Assembly: GCA_009599575.1 (NCBI GenBank)
Contig: VWND01000076.1
Coordinates: 62,001 to 126,000, forward strand
DNA length: 64,000 bases
Direction of reading: 5' to 3'
Source of the DNA: Blumeriella jaapii
Lineage: Eukaryota; Ascomycota; Leotiomycetes; Helotiales; Drepanopezizaceae
Numbering within the stretch: the first letter of the stretch is position 1; each line of letters begins with the position of its first letter. Positions 1-11,601 of this stretch are shown piece after piece. The notes beneath the pieces were generated by a model. The model did not search any database and was not told the origin of the DNA. It saw only the letters and a list, made by a program, of their open reading frames with translations. Both the position numbers and the translations under genes were made by a program.

Positions 1-2235
1 AAATCTCGAATAACCCAACGAACTTGGGTGCAGGGGAAGAGCTCGATATATGTCGATGCCTTCAATTTGGCTTTGGAAACCGTACTCGAGGACGAATCTC
101 ATCTTTTTGACGAAAAGGAGCTTGAGGTATTTCGGCAGTGGAGGAGCCTCAAGTACGAAGCTCAATATTTGTATGTTCGACTTGATTTTTGAATGAGCCG
201 GGCTAATATAACAAGATATGTTCGATTATTTCTGCGTAAGACTTCTGCGTGGCATCGAATCAATCGGCTTGGGTACTACAGCGATATTGTAGACCTGCCA
301 GAGGCTGCCAATTTACTCCAATCTAATTGCGTTTTACCGGAGTCTTCGGCAGCTCCTCAAAAGCACCCTGCGGAATTGACGCCTCCTGAAGGAACTGAAA
401 TGGGCTCAAGCTTTAGCTTCGCCGACTCTTCTGACGGGCTGATTACCACACTTGAAGAGGCTTGTTCTCTCTTGAACCTAGAGGAAGTGAAACTACTTGC
501 AAAAGAAGCGAAGGTTCAGGGGAAGAACAAGGCGGGTTTGCTCAAAGCTCTGCTCCGAATGAGCCAACGTCAAAGTGGATTAGAATCGGTTGGGCTGAAG
601 AGGTCCGACAGCCAGAATAGCATTGCTTCGGAGTCTGGGAACGACGGCAGTCTTAATTTGAATAGAGACAGTCACTTTTTACGGAAGATCATGGCCATCA
701 CTGGGTCCTGCATAAGGCTCTCCCTTGCAACCTTAAAGCTCTTCGAAAGAGTTCATCTGGTGTTCTATCGGTCCACCGAATGGACGGATAAGTCCTTGAC
801 AACTATCATTCTGGCCAGAATATCGCGAAGAAACTTCCCGGATTACATAGTGTCACGATCTCAAAACATCTTTTCCTCCAGATCCGATCTCTTGGAGTTC
901 GAGGCTTCTCTCCGGACCCAATTCCGCGTTGATAGCATCCTCGAGCTCAACGGTAACCCGTCTAGAGGGTCAATGGAAGAAGCTCTTGCCATCTTCGAGG
1001 AGATCTATCCCCGTTGGAAATTTCTTTTAGACGAAGAGCAACGAAAAGAAGATCGTATCTACGAAAGTGGCGAGGGAGCTTATTTGCGTCGCTTTTCTCC
1101 TGCCTGGGTCTATACAAGAATTGTTCACAAAGGGACTTCTGTGTTGGGACGGTTCAAGATGTACGAGCGAGAGCACGAAGTCATCACAGAGCTTCTAAAT
1201 CAACGTCTATTCCATGCCGCCCGACGGGGAGCCTGGTATCAACGGAAGGCTCTCTTAGAAGAGCACTACATGTGTAGCCTTCAACCGCCCCCCGGCGTCT
1301 CGGATGTGGAACAACAACGGAAGCACTGGAAGAAGATCTCACTACGAACTTGCGAGGCTGGCCTCCAGGACAAAGACTGCCATTTAATCTTCCATTACGA
1401 CCTGCAGAAACGAATACGCAAAATTGAAAAGAGCCTCAAGATCCCCAAGCGAGAACAACATGATTTTGGTCACGTTTTGCTTTCCAAGCCTTTGGAAGTG
1501 ACTGTGGAAGGCACACAAATCAAGAAGGAATACCGATCGAACAAGAGACGAGCCAGTGTGGCGGGGGAAGAGAAGCAGCGAAGCACAAAGACCATATGGG
1601 TCGATGAAGCCGAAGGCGGGGGCGAGTGCAGCGTCGAAGCTATGTGCCTATCCGACTACCGCTCGAGAGGGTTCAAAGGATTTCATGCAGAGGGTGGCAT
1701 CATACGAACACTTTTTGCGTACCTTTTCTGCGATGTCCTCTTCGTCTACATCCCCAACGTCTTTCAAACGGCATACCAGACTTGTCCCTTGGATCTTCAC
1801 ACCGATGCTTTCTTTCCATCTCGAGCATCAGAGATCAACCACCGACTCGTGGAAATCGAAAACGGCGCTGCGGCAGACATAATTCGCGCCGTCGATGCTC
1901 GAGGGCGCGAGAAGCGCACCTGTATCATCGGCTTGAACTGGGATTTCGAGTTGGAGGATCTGCTCGAGATAGCAAGCTGCTTTGACGGACAGGCTTTGGC
2001 TGTTATATGCAAAGTCATGGCACAGGAATATAGAGTCAGAGGTGGTGGGATGCCAGACTTGTTCTTGTGGGATTTGGAAAGGAAAATAGTGCTGTTCTCG
2101 GAGGTTAAGAGTGAGAATGATCGACTGAGTGACACTCAGAGGTTGTGGATTCACGTTTTAACTGGAGCTGGAATCAGAGTCGAGCTTTGCAATGCAGTGG
2201 CAAAGGAGGTCAAGGTTGTAGTCGTTGATTCATAA
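1..2235 (+). CDS. FAN1: FAN1-type structure-specific nuclease, 5' end outside the window
   Basis: Family role: Fanconi-associated nuclease 1 cuts branched and crosslinked DNA in the nucleus. The reading frame is open from base 1, so the gene starts to the left of the window. I place an intron at 171-215 (GTATGT donor, GCTAATA branch region, ACAAG end). Splicing joins EAQYL to YVRLFLRK, as expected for the family; the ATG at 193 lies inside this intron and is not the start. Exons <1-170 and 216-2235 encode 729 residues. A SAP-like helical segment is at about residues 133-171. Near residue 539 comes GFHAEGG, followed by the conserved PLDLHTDAF block. The C-terminal VRR-NUC (PD-(D/E)XK) site shows GGGMPDLFLW near residue 668 and the EVKSENDRLS catalytic strand near 685, then QRLWIHVL. 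Catalytic residues look intact. The stop is TAA at 2233-2235. Confidence 0.9.
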
Positions 2236-5200
2236 CGATAATGGAAGCCGTTTCAGCGACTGATGGTGCCCTTGTTTCAATGATATACTCTCGAAGCTAG
2301 CTATTTTCTCCCCCTCTTAGATTGCCACCGTGTGAAAGTCGTGACCTGACGGCCGCATAAATTGTCATTTCGGAGTTTTCCCTACTTTGAGGCATTCCAT
2401 GCAAGAATCACCTGTGTTGTCGGAGGGTTGTCAAACATGAAGCTGTTCATGTCTCGTTCGACTACCAAGATAACCGGGTGTAATCATACGCTATCGGTTG
2501 CTGTCAAGTTAAGGAGCCAAACACACTCCTCTCCCCCTGAAGTTAGTTTGGCTCTAGGAACCTCTTCGCTTCGGCATCATTACTACTCGGCTGAAAGCTC
2601 GCGTTGTCAGATGTTCCCCAAAAAACGCGGTGCTTGTACCGGTAGCCTGGTTAACTTCGTAGCTAGGTAAGCTACGGGGAAGTCGAAGGAACAACTGCAA
2701 CCTGTCGAGCCATGAACTGGAAGATCCGAGGCAGTCATAAAACAAATGTTTAACCAGTGAATCCTCGCATATATATGCTTTAAGCATTTTCAACCCCCCC
2801 CCCCTCAGGATCTCCAATCTCGACCCAGGATGTCAATCAAGAAAAGGGCAAACATTCATTTCAAGCCTCCGTACTTGTTCACGCTCCTTTGCAAATTGTC
2901 GAATGATGCCACCGGAAATTCAGTAAAGGTACATACATGTTGGCCAGGTACCGCGATATTCAGCGTTTGACGTTTTTCCGCTATCCCGAGCAGACAATGT
3001 AATCCTGATACCCATTACATTACATGGAGCGGCAGCGAAGTGAGGCATGGTGTCGGACATTCACGTCTGTTTTTGGCCCGGTCGACAGGAAACTGCACGG
3101 CTCTCTTTCCGTCACAAGTTTGGAGCAAGGTATGATTGATTCCTGCTACGGTCATTCGAAGGTACGGCCACTCAAAAACCTTTATATCTGTCGCTTATAT
3201 GCGTACACAGCATCTTCAAGAAAGTGCCTATAGGCTCTCTATATAACGCCTTCTGCGCAAAGAGTCAAGGTTCTGTCGTGTGAGCATGGACAGGAGAGAT
3301 GGATCTTGCAGCTCGTTCTTGCAATCTCGTGAAAGCTTCATTTGCTCACTGGTCCTTACCTCGGACTTCAACTTGATGGTAATGATATTGTTTAACGTTG
3401 TCCCTTAAGAAAGGATTTTTTAACGCAGATTAGTGAGCCGAGTAGCATGTCTCCATGCAAAATACGTATCCCCAATCACACAATAGCTGTATATAGGTCC
3501 CTAGTTTGCCAACCGAATCCAGCAGCTAGCGATTTCTTCTCTTCAAATTCCCCAAAAACACAGCGCGTAGGTGACGAAGTCATAAGTTTAACCCTCCAGA
3601 TGAAAGCCCGGACCCAATAAGAGTTGCATTCATGCGCGCCCTTGCACGTTCCGCATCACTGCTAGCTTACAGCTCTGTTGACGGCTAGACGATACGCACC
3701 AAGAAGGTAGTGTAGGTGACAGATGGTCGAAGTGACGGTGTTCACAACATTCAGAAGCGAGTTTTTCTGGTGACCATGTGGTCTTTCTAGAGGTATTGAG
3801 CATTCGCTCAAGCAATAGAAGAGCAGAAAGAGCTTGCAGACGCATAGTCAGGTAATTTGCGTACCAAATCTTACTCCTTGATACAAATACAACGACCCTA
3901 CTCTCGAGTGATTGCGAAGTTCCAGAGAAACGTCGCAGGCTAGCCATGCCGACGCGACTGAACCCTGTTCGTTCTTCTCCCTGGATGGCCTATCCCGAAG
4001 TGGGAAGGAGACAAGACCCAGAATCCATGAACCGTACGAGTCTGTCGTTGCGTCCTCGGAGCCTTTTGAAGCCTGACTAATAGAGGTAAGGTTCCCCTCT
4101 TGAGTTGACGTTTCACATCGAATGCAGTTTTCCGAGTCGGAGGAACTCATCGACGTCTCGACCGAGGGCTGGGGCGAATGTTCGGAGCGGTTTCTACACA
4201 TGTAGACGGCAGGTTGGCTGGCCCTGCCGCATAACTTCAACCTGAAGAAGTTCTCGAACCGTATGCGGATATTGGGCCTCGACAGATAGATTGAGGCGAA
4301 TGCACACGTGAAGATGGGAAGCAACTTGAGAGCCAAAGTCAGTGAGTGAGTGGGATGCAAAAATGGGTGGTTTTTGTTCTTTGTCACAAGTCCATCAAAG
4401 TGCTCCTGATTCCCAAGTTTCCAGGCGCAGAAGCGCGGGAAAAGAAGCACCATCATGATTAGTCTGAAAAGCACAACAACATCTCGAAGCAGTTAAGTCC
4501 GAAGCAGCCCATTCAGCCGTAACCCGAACGGAGCTTGTACAACGCCATGTGCGGCGGGCCGTCGTGGCCGCATGGTTTGTTGAAGCTTCTGGAAGATGTC
4601 CCTGCTACACAGTAGGAGATAATCTCGGGAGAATCTCCTTTGGGGCATTTGCCGCCCTCGATACAGAGGGACCGGAGGCGATGCACATGGCACGGTAAGC
4701 TCTACCTTGACATGGTCCTGTACAGCAGGACTCGGAACGGAACCCTGCATCGACAACGCGGACATGCCAGGTCGAGCCATGAGACAAGGCGAAGAGGCGG
4801 GATGGGAGAATGCAACTTTTGGTAGCTGGCCATTTCAATGACAAGGAATACGTAGATTTCCCACCCAACATAATGCTCCCGACCTCGGAAACCGAAGGAC
4901 TCACGAGTCACAATGTTGATAACTTAAGCGAACGCAGAGCCAAGGCCATGGATTGTGTCGCTTTACAGCACTCAGTAGCCCTGGTGCGGCACAGCTGCGA
5001 TGATCAATCTATTTGACACATGCTCTAGCCCAGGCTCCGGTCTGGCGGTTCGGAAAGATCTCGCCAACCATGCGTTTGAAAGCTTACCAAAAGATTCTGG
5101 CTCAGAGACATACATTGTTACTCTGGTTTTCCTCGAGATTGGTACCTACGTAGGAGGGAGAACTAAATCGCAAGATCGACCGGGCTTGGTATCGACAAGG

Positions 5201-7448
5201 CCTCCTCGGAGTAGGTCGTCAGGACTGTAGAACGAGAACGACTTATTGAATCTCGGCTAGCTACAGTACGTCCACAGGTAGCCTTGCAGAGCATAAGAGG
5301 TCTGCTACTGGCCAACCGTAGCACGTAAGTGCAAGCTGAAGCTGAAAGGGAGTTTGAAGATCAGCTCTGTTGAGTCTGTCATTCCCCCGCTGTCCTGTCA
5401 CGGCACAATAGGCATGGTTGCCAACCTCAAATCGAGCCAACTGAAAATGGGACATTTCATCGCAAAAGCTCTGCGTTCCATGCTTCTTTCTCGTGTGGGG
5501 GGGGTTTTTGCTGTTGGCGATGGATACGGGGCTCAACATACCGGAAGCCATCGGATGATGAGGAGCCTGGACTGGCGATACACTTCTTCACAGTACAGTA
5601 CAGTAGTATGGAATGCAGATAACCGGTAGAATTGGTGAGAGCGCAATGCACGGTGCGGTGTGGAATTGATGCCAAGCAGGGCTCTACGCCAATGCTTACC
5701 TCTATACGAGTTCGAGTACCTACATACAGTACAATACAGTACTGTATAGTACATACCTACATATCTACCTACCCTCGCTACGTTGCTTCGCTACCACCCT
5801 CACTCTACTACGTACTACGTACTATGTACTGTGCCTGCCTTGGTTCGTCTACGCTGTCCTTAAGTACCAAAGCACTTCTCTGCAAAGTGATTCGGGACCT
5901 GACAGCTTTTGACCCACGGCCCCGCGTCTCTGTATGTACTGTACGACGATCCACGCATGGCGCAGGACAAGCGGCTTGGGCGCCGTCTTGTCGTACCACA
6001 TTGAGAAGGAAAAAGAGGAGAAGATGGAAAAAAAAGGGCGAAGAAAAAAAGGGAAAAGGGCGAAGGAAGAGTGAAAGGACAGAAGAGGGAGAGAAGCCAG
6101 CGAGGGAGCACGCCGTTCGTCTTGCTACTGTACCAACCAACGCTTTACACTTTACAACTTACTATCAAGTGGACCTTCTTGTGTGTACTGTGTACTGTGT
6201 ACTGTGTACAGTACAGTACAAGCGCCCGCGAACCGAAGAGCCACGCACATGTACTCTGTACCGTACCTTTGCGGCCAAGGCAGAACGTTGGAAAAGTCAA
6301 CCAGCAGCCTTTATTGGGTGCCATCCATGCTTTTCGATTAGTGAAGCCGCCATACTCAATGCGGGATTTTCTGGCCTGGTCGTGGCTAACAAATCCATAC
6401 GCGCCCTCTTTTTTCGTGGATCGTCGGCTCGGCTGTGGTTGTTGTTGTTGTTGTCGTGATGGCCACTGGCTGGCTGACTCCGGTTCCACCTCCACCTCCC
6501 TCTCCACCTCGACCTGTCCAAGATAAGGACCAGATGGTTGCGGTACAGTCCAGTCGCACAACCCGAGTGTACCACCAACGGACACGATGGTAATGCCCGC
6601 GTCGTATGGTTTCTGCAAGCTGCACGAGAACGGGACTTACCAGTGAGTGGATCAGGGCTTGTCAACGCCGGCGCAACCAGGGGGAGGCCGGCCCTTGCCA
6701 GAGCTGACGACGGGAATTGTGATCGTACCAGGTCCTATTCAGTAAATCGACTCGATTGGACGGACCTGTCGTACGGGGTAGTCGTTAGATTTCAACTCGC
6801 CGGGGGAAGTACCGCTACATGCTACTCACAAGAGCACCTCTCTCTACCTCACTTTGCTGTACCTTAACCAATACTTACTTTACCCACAATGACTTGCGAC
6901 CCATTACTCGATCTGGAATCCTAGCCTCCATCTCTCTGACTAACTGAACCTTATCCACGTTCTACCTTTTTTCCGTACCTGAAGGTATATTCTAGTCCGT
7001 CTCACAGGCATGCTGAGTAGGTACAGACAGCAATACCTCCCTTGCCCCCTCTACGTAGCTATTAGCCCCATGTCGAGAACTTCTGCGTCCGGACGGAGTA
7101 TATGTTCCCCTCTCGTCGCATCATGATGCTTTCTTCCGGTTCCCACTTCTTCACATCCAGCCTGCACCCACCTCCCGTGCTAGACGCCGATGTCTTTATG
7201 AAATCGAACCGCACTTCCTCTCTGCGGATCCACGCATAGAAGAAGCATCTTCCCTCATTTCTTCCTGTGGAGTCGCTCTTTTATCTTTGCTTCTTTTATC
7301 GCGGCCCATCCATCATCACCTTGGCAGCAGTCCAGCGTCGCGGCTCCCGCTGATAGATATCAGATTGACGAAAGGCGCCGGGAGAAGGAGTGGACAAGGA
7401 GGAGCAACACCACCCTGTCGGGGAAGCTGGCTGCAAAGGCTTAAGATC
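2236..7448. other. 5.2 kb gene-poor region
   Basis: No convincing gene was found. Short open frames exist on both strands (the longest on the minus strand at about 3848-4474) but none shows recognisable motifs, a plausible exon chain or an ATG in a good position. The stretch holds a run of 11 C at 2794-2804. TACTG/CAGTA-type motifs are clustered at about 5590-5945 and 6180-6270. A purine-rich block of AAG-type repeats lies at about 6003-6100. The last 500 bases before the receptor gene are pyrimidine-rich, as expected for a fungal promoter and 5' leader. An unrecognised degenerate gene or noncoding transcript here cannot be excluded. Confidence 0.5.
5587..6270. repeat. TACTG/CAGTA motif cluster upstream of receptor gene
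   Basis: Several copies of the self-complementary family are visible: CAGTACAGTACAGTAG near 5591, ATACAGTACTGTATAGTAC near 5735, TATGTACTGTAC near 5934, and a run of TGTACTG units ending in GTACAGTACAGTAC near 6184-6221. The units are pentamers (TACTG on one strand, CAGTA on the other) that often meet head-to-head in a palindrome. No protein-coding role is apparent. Confidence 0.75.
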
Positions 7449-9128
7449 ATGTCGAATGCCACGGAACTCGTGCTGGAGGGGTCATGTCCAACCCCGTTTG
7501 TCGAAATGGATCGCTTCCCACCGGTTGGTGGCTGTAAGTCGCTCTCTTTCAACTGCCTTCGTCAAGCTGGATACACACTGATGGCACGCAGTTGTTCCTG
7601 GGAGAATCTGTTTTGACTTGCTCGGCCCGATGTGCTGTCTGCCATGCCCCCATACGGACTGGATGTACTCGGACAACTTCCAGGCCATCTCAACGTCGGC
7701 TAGCTGGCTCAACGTAGTAGGAATGGCCTGCTCCATGTTTCTGCTGCTGTCGTTCGCCTTCCTTTCCAAAGAGAAAACGCACCGCAATTATCTGAGCATA
7801 TGTCTTGCCATTGCCATTATCGTCATGCAGGTTAGTCGTCTTCCGGATCTGCTGTGAGCCCGACCATGCTCACCACCGGCTCAGTTAGGATTCCTCGTTC
7901 CTCTGGGGGCCCATCCGGACCAATGCTTCGACGCCATCACGCCGCACGATATGCAATCCAGTACAACCTGTGCGCTGTCGGGCGCCTTTCTACTTGCTGG
8001 GGGGTTGTGTGGTGTGATGTGGGTATTCCTGAGAGCACTCGCTCTTCATCTGCAGATCTGCTGGGAGAAAGTGATTGGGAAGACGTTCATGTGGGCCGCT
8101 TTCGCTACAGGATGGGGGATTCCCCTTGTCATCTTGACTCTGTCGCTCATTTTCAGCGGGGTTTCGTATCGCTTTGGCGATACCTGTCACATCAACCACG
8201 CGAACAGCCTGGTGACGTTCTGGGTACCTTTGCTGACGGTTGCGGCCTTCACCGTCTTCATCCAACTCGGGACGTTCGGTTACTGTATCAAAGTATACAT
8301 GACCTCGCTTGAGGACAACTCGCCAATGACAGGCGATTCTGGATTCAGATCAAACCTCCTGAGCACGGGGGGGTCAATATCACCCCGCAAGGCGTACCAA
8401 AGGATTCGGAAAGTCATCGAACTGCAGTGGCGAGGAATTGCCATCGTTGTCTTGATTCTCGCCGATGTCATCTTCTTCGCTGTGGTGTTCGTCTACATGG
8501 ACGATCTGGAATGGAGCACGACCAAGGATCCCACCAAAGCCATTGATTGGCTGGGATGTCTGGCGCTGACGGAGAGCAAGAATACGTGTCTCGAGTTCAC
8601 GAAAGATCTGGTGGTTAATGAATCGACCGTGATGGCGGTACTCATCCTACTTTCTGTAAGTGGCCGTGGATCGATGTGGAGGAGTGCCTGGCTGACGGTC
8701 TCTAGCTCAATGGGATGTTCTCCGTCCTGTTACTTGGTCGCTCTTCTATGTTCGTAGACTGGTACAAAATGCTGTGCGGAATGAGGCCTAGCAACGAATT
8801 CGTCAGCGCCGATGCCCGAGCCTTGCAAAGATCTCCTTACGAAATGCTCGGTCGAGCACACGAACGTCCGACAGACAGATTCCCCGAACCGGTCACCTCC
8901 ATCACCACCCCAACTTCACCTCCGGCTGCGTTAAGTCGACGCGGACCGCTTGACTACTTTGGCGGAGAGGCCCGGTACCAGTGTCCTGAACATTCATACT
9001 CCAGACCCCAGCTTCCTAGGTCACTGAGCCAGCGGAGACAGAACGGGCAGTGGTATCGGACAGCAAGAAGCCCTTCTCCTGAATCTCCTACCTTCCACAT
9101 GGACCCTCTTCACATGAATAAAGTTTAG
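7449..9128 (+). CDS. Secretin-like seven-transmembrane G-protein-coupled receptor (GprM-group candidate)
   Basis: Four exons are inferred: 7449-7533, 7592-7830, 7885-8655 and 8706-9128, giving 505 residues; introns are 50-58 nt with clean GT..AG ends. The N-terminus is Cys-rich (SCPTPF, MCCLPCP) and extracellular by prediction. Seven hydrophobic segments follow, beginning with WLNVVGMACSMFLLLSFAF and including GAFLLAGGLCGVMWVFLRAL, FATGWGIPLVILTLSLIF, FWVPLLTVAAFTVFIQL and AIVVLILADVIFFAVVFVY. The HLQICW and RFGDTCHINH stretches are typical of this fungal receptor group as I recall it. The cytoplasmic tail of about 120 residues is rich in Ser, Pro and Arg. Expected role: plasma-membrane sensor coupled to heterotrimeric G proteins. 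The ligand is unknown, and the class assignment rests on recollection of related fungal proteins. Confidence 0.8.
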
Positions 9129-9691
9129 TCACACTCACGTGTATACATTATCTCTTTGGTCTACTGTTAGCGTTTGAGCGAATTTTCTGTTTTTCTGTTT
9201 TCAAATGGGTTCTGCCTTGGACATTGAGTGGCTGGGAGGGAGGGGAGAAGGGGGTGGTGCATTGGAGCTTGGTGTATCGGGAGAGGCGTCATGAAAAGCT
9301 ACGAAGTGTTACGACTAGAATCATACCAGCAAGGAACAGAATGGGAGGAGCTCAATGTACCTACAGACTGTCGGAGCCAGTCTCTGATGTGGACAAGATT
9401 TCGAAGACGCCATCGATTCTTGTCAGGAATTATGCCGAACATAGTGAGCCCACTTGCTCAACACTTTCTTTCGTACAGTATTCTTAAAATTCTTAGACGA
9501 CGTTTCACTAGATGTGCCTCTTTCTTTTTTCAGCCACTGTCAAGCCACCGCCCTAACAGCTCGGATTCCGTGCACACTCGATGCTCTAGCAGTAGTCAGT
9601 CAATGAATTGCAAGACAGAAGAGGGCGGCAGCTTAGGTCCATGAGCGAAAGATGTTTGATTTCTCCACTCAAGTTATGATTCAAAGATCGC
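9129..9691. other. Convergent 3' intergenic gap
   Basis: It separates the 3' ends of the receptor gene and the minus-strand G-patch gene. Open frames here are short and without motifs. I see no RNA gene and no TACTG/CAGTA cluster beyond a single short match. Confidence 0.5.
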
Positions 9692-10621
9692 TCAGTCATG
9701 ATCTTCCTCCGTCAGGCCTGGGCACGCCTCCATTTCCTGGTCTGGGTACGAGGATTTGCACCAGAAACAATAATTGAAAGACTCTCGGAGATGGATCACG
9801 AGCTTCTGCAGTCGCTCGGCAGGATCTAGCGCGTTGAAGGCATCTAGCTCACCATCTTCCTCTTCGAGATCTATCACAAGCGTATGTTGGACCCGATCCT
9901 TGCCCAGAGCTCTTTTGTCGTCTTTGTCTTCATCCTCGTCTGCGTATGTAGGCAACCTCGAGAGACTTTGATGGAGATCGTACCGCATCCTTCGGTCCCT
10001 TTCCGCTTCCTCTCGCTTGCGAACTAGGCCACGCCATAGGATGTTGATCTGCTTGAGAGGCTTGGTCGAGATAGTCCGCTTCGTGACGTCCCCGGGCTGT
10101 TCTGAAGTCAACGCCTCTGCCTCCTCCCGGTCCTCGTTCATCCGCTCTGCGACCTTCATAGCAGCTCTAACCTGTCCCTCGAGTCTAGCTTCCTCCCTCT
10201 CCTTCCTTACCCGCTCCCTGTAGTCGCCCTCCTCGGCCTTGACTCTCTTCCCCTCCCTTTCAGCCTCCTCCCGAAACTTTCTCTTCTTCTCCGTGTCCAG
10301 GCCAACCCCCCCACGATCCTCCTTGATAGAGACCCCAATCGGCTCGGTCCTAGCGCCGACATTGTTCTTGCTTCCTAACGCGACGCCAGGCTTGAACCCC
10401 ATCTTTGCCATCATTGCCAATCCCTTGTTTGTGGACGCAGCGGGATCCGTGAGCAACGACTTCGAGAGCGCCTCCTCCCGGGCTGCCTTCTCCTCCTCTG
10501 CGAGCTCTGCCTTGGACTTGACCCGACTTCGAATCTCAGCTTCACGTTGCTGGCGCCGGCGGCGCTGCATAGACGTCTCCTTTGCTTTTGGTTCCGTAGG
10601 CTCCGCGATAATCATGTTCAT
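9692..10621 (-). CDS. GPATCH11: G-patch domain protein, GPATCH11-like
   Basis: The 309-residue protein from the first in-frame ATG (10621) begins MNMIIAEP. The frame stays open for another 33 bases upstream, without an ATG, before a TAA; an extra short first exon is therefore likely and the true N-terminus uncertain. A basic coiled-coil start (QRRRRQQREAEIRSR) is followed by the G-patch around GLAMMAKMGFKPGVALG with the conserved GVGL end. A long Glu/Arg/Lys-rich helix comes next. The C-terminus FNYCFWCKSSYPDQEME is the Cys pair block of the DUF4187 region that marks GPATCH11/CCDC75 proteins. Family role: nuclear RNA-related function, presumably stimulating a DEAH-box helicase through the G-patch; the exact partner cannot be seen. 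Single exon as far as visible. Confidence 0.85.
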   Translation of the reverse strand: MNMIIAEPTEPKAKETSMQRRRRQQREAEIRSRVKSKAELAEEEKAAREEALSKSLLTDPAASTNKGLAMMAKMGFKPGVALGSKNNVGARTEPIGVSIKEDRGGVGLDTEKKRKFREEAEREGKRVKAEEGDYRERVRKEREEARLEGQVRAAMKVAERMNEDREEAEALTSEQPGDVTKRTISTKPLKQINILWRGLVRKREEAERDRRMRYDLHQSLSRLPTYADEDEDKDDKRALGKDRVQHTLVIDLEEEDGELDAFNALDPAERLQKLVIHLRESFNYCFWCKSSYPDQEMEACPGLTEEDHD

Positions 10622-11601
10622 GTAGTCGTCTTCTTCGTCCTCAGCGGGCACGTTCGTGGGTACAGGGTTTGGGTGGGCATCGTATTAGTTTCAATACCGT
10701 ACTTGGTATGTGTAGAGCGCACGTAAAAGTCGGGAGCAAGGGCTGAAGGAAATAATGGTTTTGTCGCGTCGTTTGGTGAATCCAGGATAAGTGGTGGGGC
10801 AAAAAAGTGTCGGCTATATGTAACAGCTTCCCGGCCTGAACGAATTAAAAATGCTAAAGTTGCAAACTCCAGTGACGCGTAAGTCCGTCGCTGCCTTGAT
10901 CACAATCATAGGCTAATTTTGCAATAGAGTGGTTAGCGTGTCGTTCTTATATTCTTCGGGCAACCGATTAATATGATCTTTGTATCTTTAAAGATATGCG
11001 AAAGTCGTGGGGTATGTTCAAGTGCATCGCTTGTTAGAAACAATCTAACAAACTGCAGTTCGACACCCACCTGGAGTAAAAACTTCGGAATCTTTTTTGG
11101 CTTCTTTCTCCAATTTTTTTTTGGCCGCTTGGGATTCGGAGACTGACACAGACTTGATGCTATTTAGCAGATCTGCACACGGATGGGATGGGCACAGCAC
11201 GGAAAGCGTTGAGGCCAGATACACCTTTCCCACTTGTAGTCGGATGTCACCCGAGCTTCCGGATTCTCCTACAAGTGAATTTGAAACTTGACATTGCTTC
11301 TAGAAGCATTCACCATTTCTTTCATTTGTTACAAATCAATGATGAGAAGCTGAAGCTTGGGTGGCCGATCAAAACATGCTTTCTAGCTCTGATGTCGAGT
11401 TCACTAAGCATCAGCTACCACACCATAGAATTTTACTAGAGCAGATACAACATTTACGCTGTTGCGGTACATTACTGGATCTTCCTACTGTATGATAGAC
11501 CGCTTGCTTGTTTTCCATACCACCTTTGCCCAGAGACAGAATCAAGGCTAGTCTTTGGAGTGAAAGATCGTAGACCTTCAACCATGACACCTAAGGTAAT
11601 C
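10622..11601. other. Intergenic region between G-patch gene and ORC3 3' end
   Basis: It should hold the promoter of the minus-strand G-patch gene. A lysine-rich open stretch on the minus strand (about 11072-11233) ending at a good donor-like GTGGGT is described in the findings. A tRNA-like D-arm string near 10927 was considered and rejected. Confidence 0.4.

Noticed and set aside
3848..4475. About 208-codon minus-strand open frame with a hydrophobic start
   Set aside because: It lacks a well-placed ATG start and shows no motif or neighbouring exons. It could be chance, so it is not listed as a gene.
5632..6459. 275-codon plus-strand open frame rich in Tyr, Cys, Thr and Val
   Set aside because: Its composition comes from TACTG-type repeats and a purine-rich block; no domain.
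10920..11080. tRNA-like strings (GTGGTTAGCGTG near 10931 and GCAGTTCGACACC near 11055)
   Set aside because: No acceptor or T stem pairs with them, and the spacing fits no tRNA, even with an intron.
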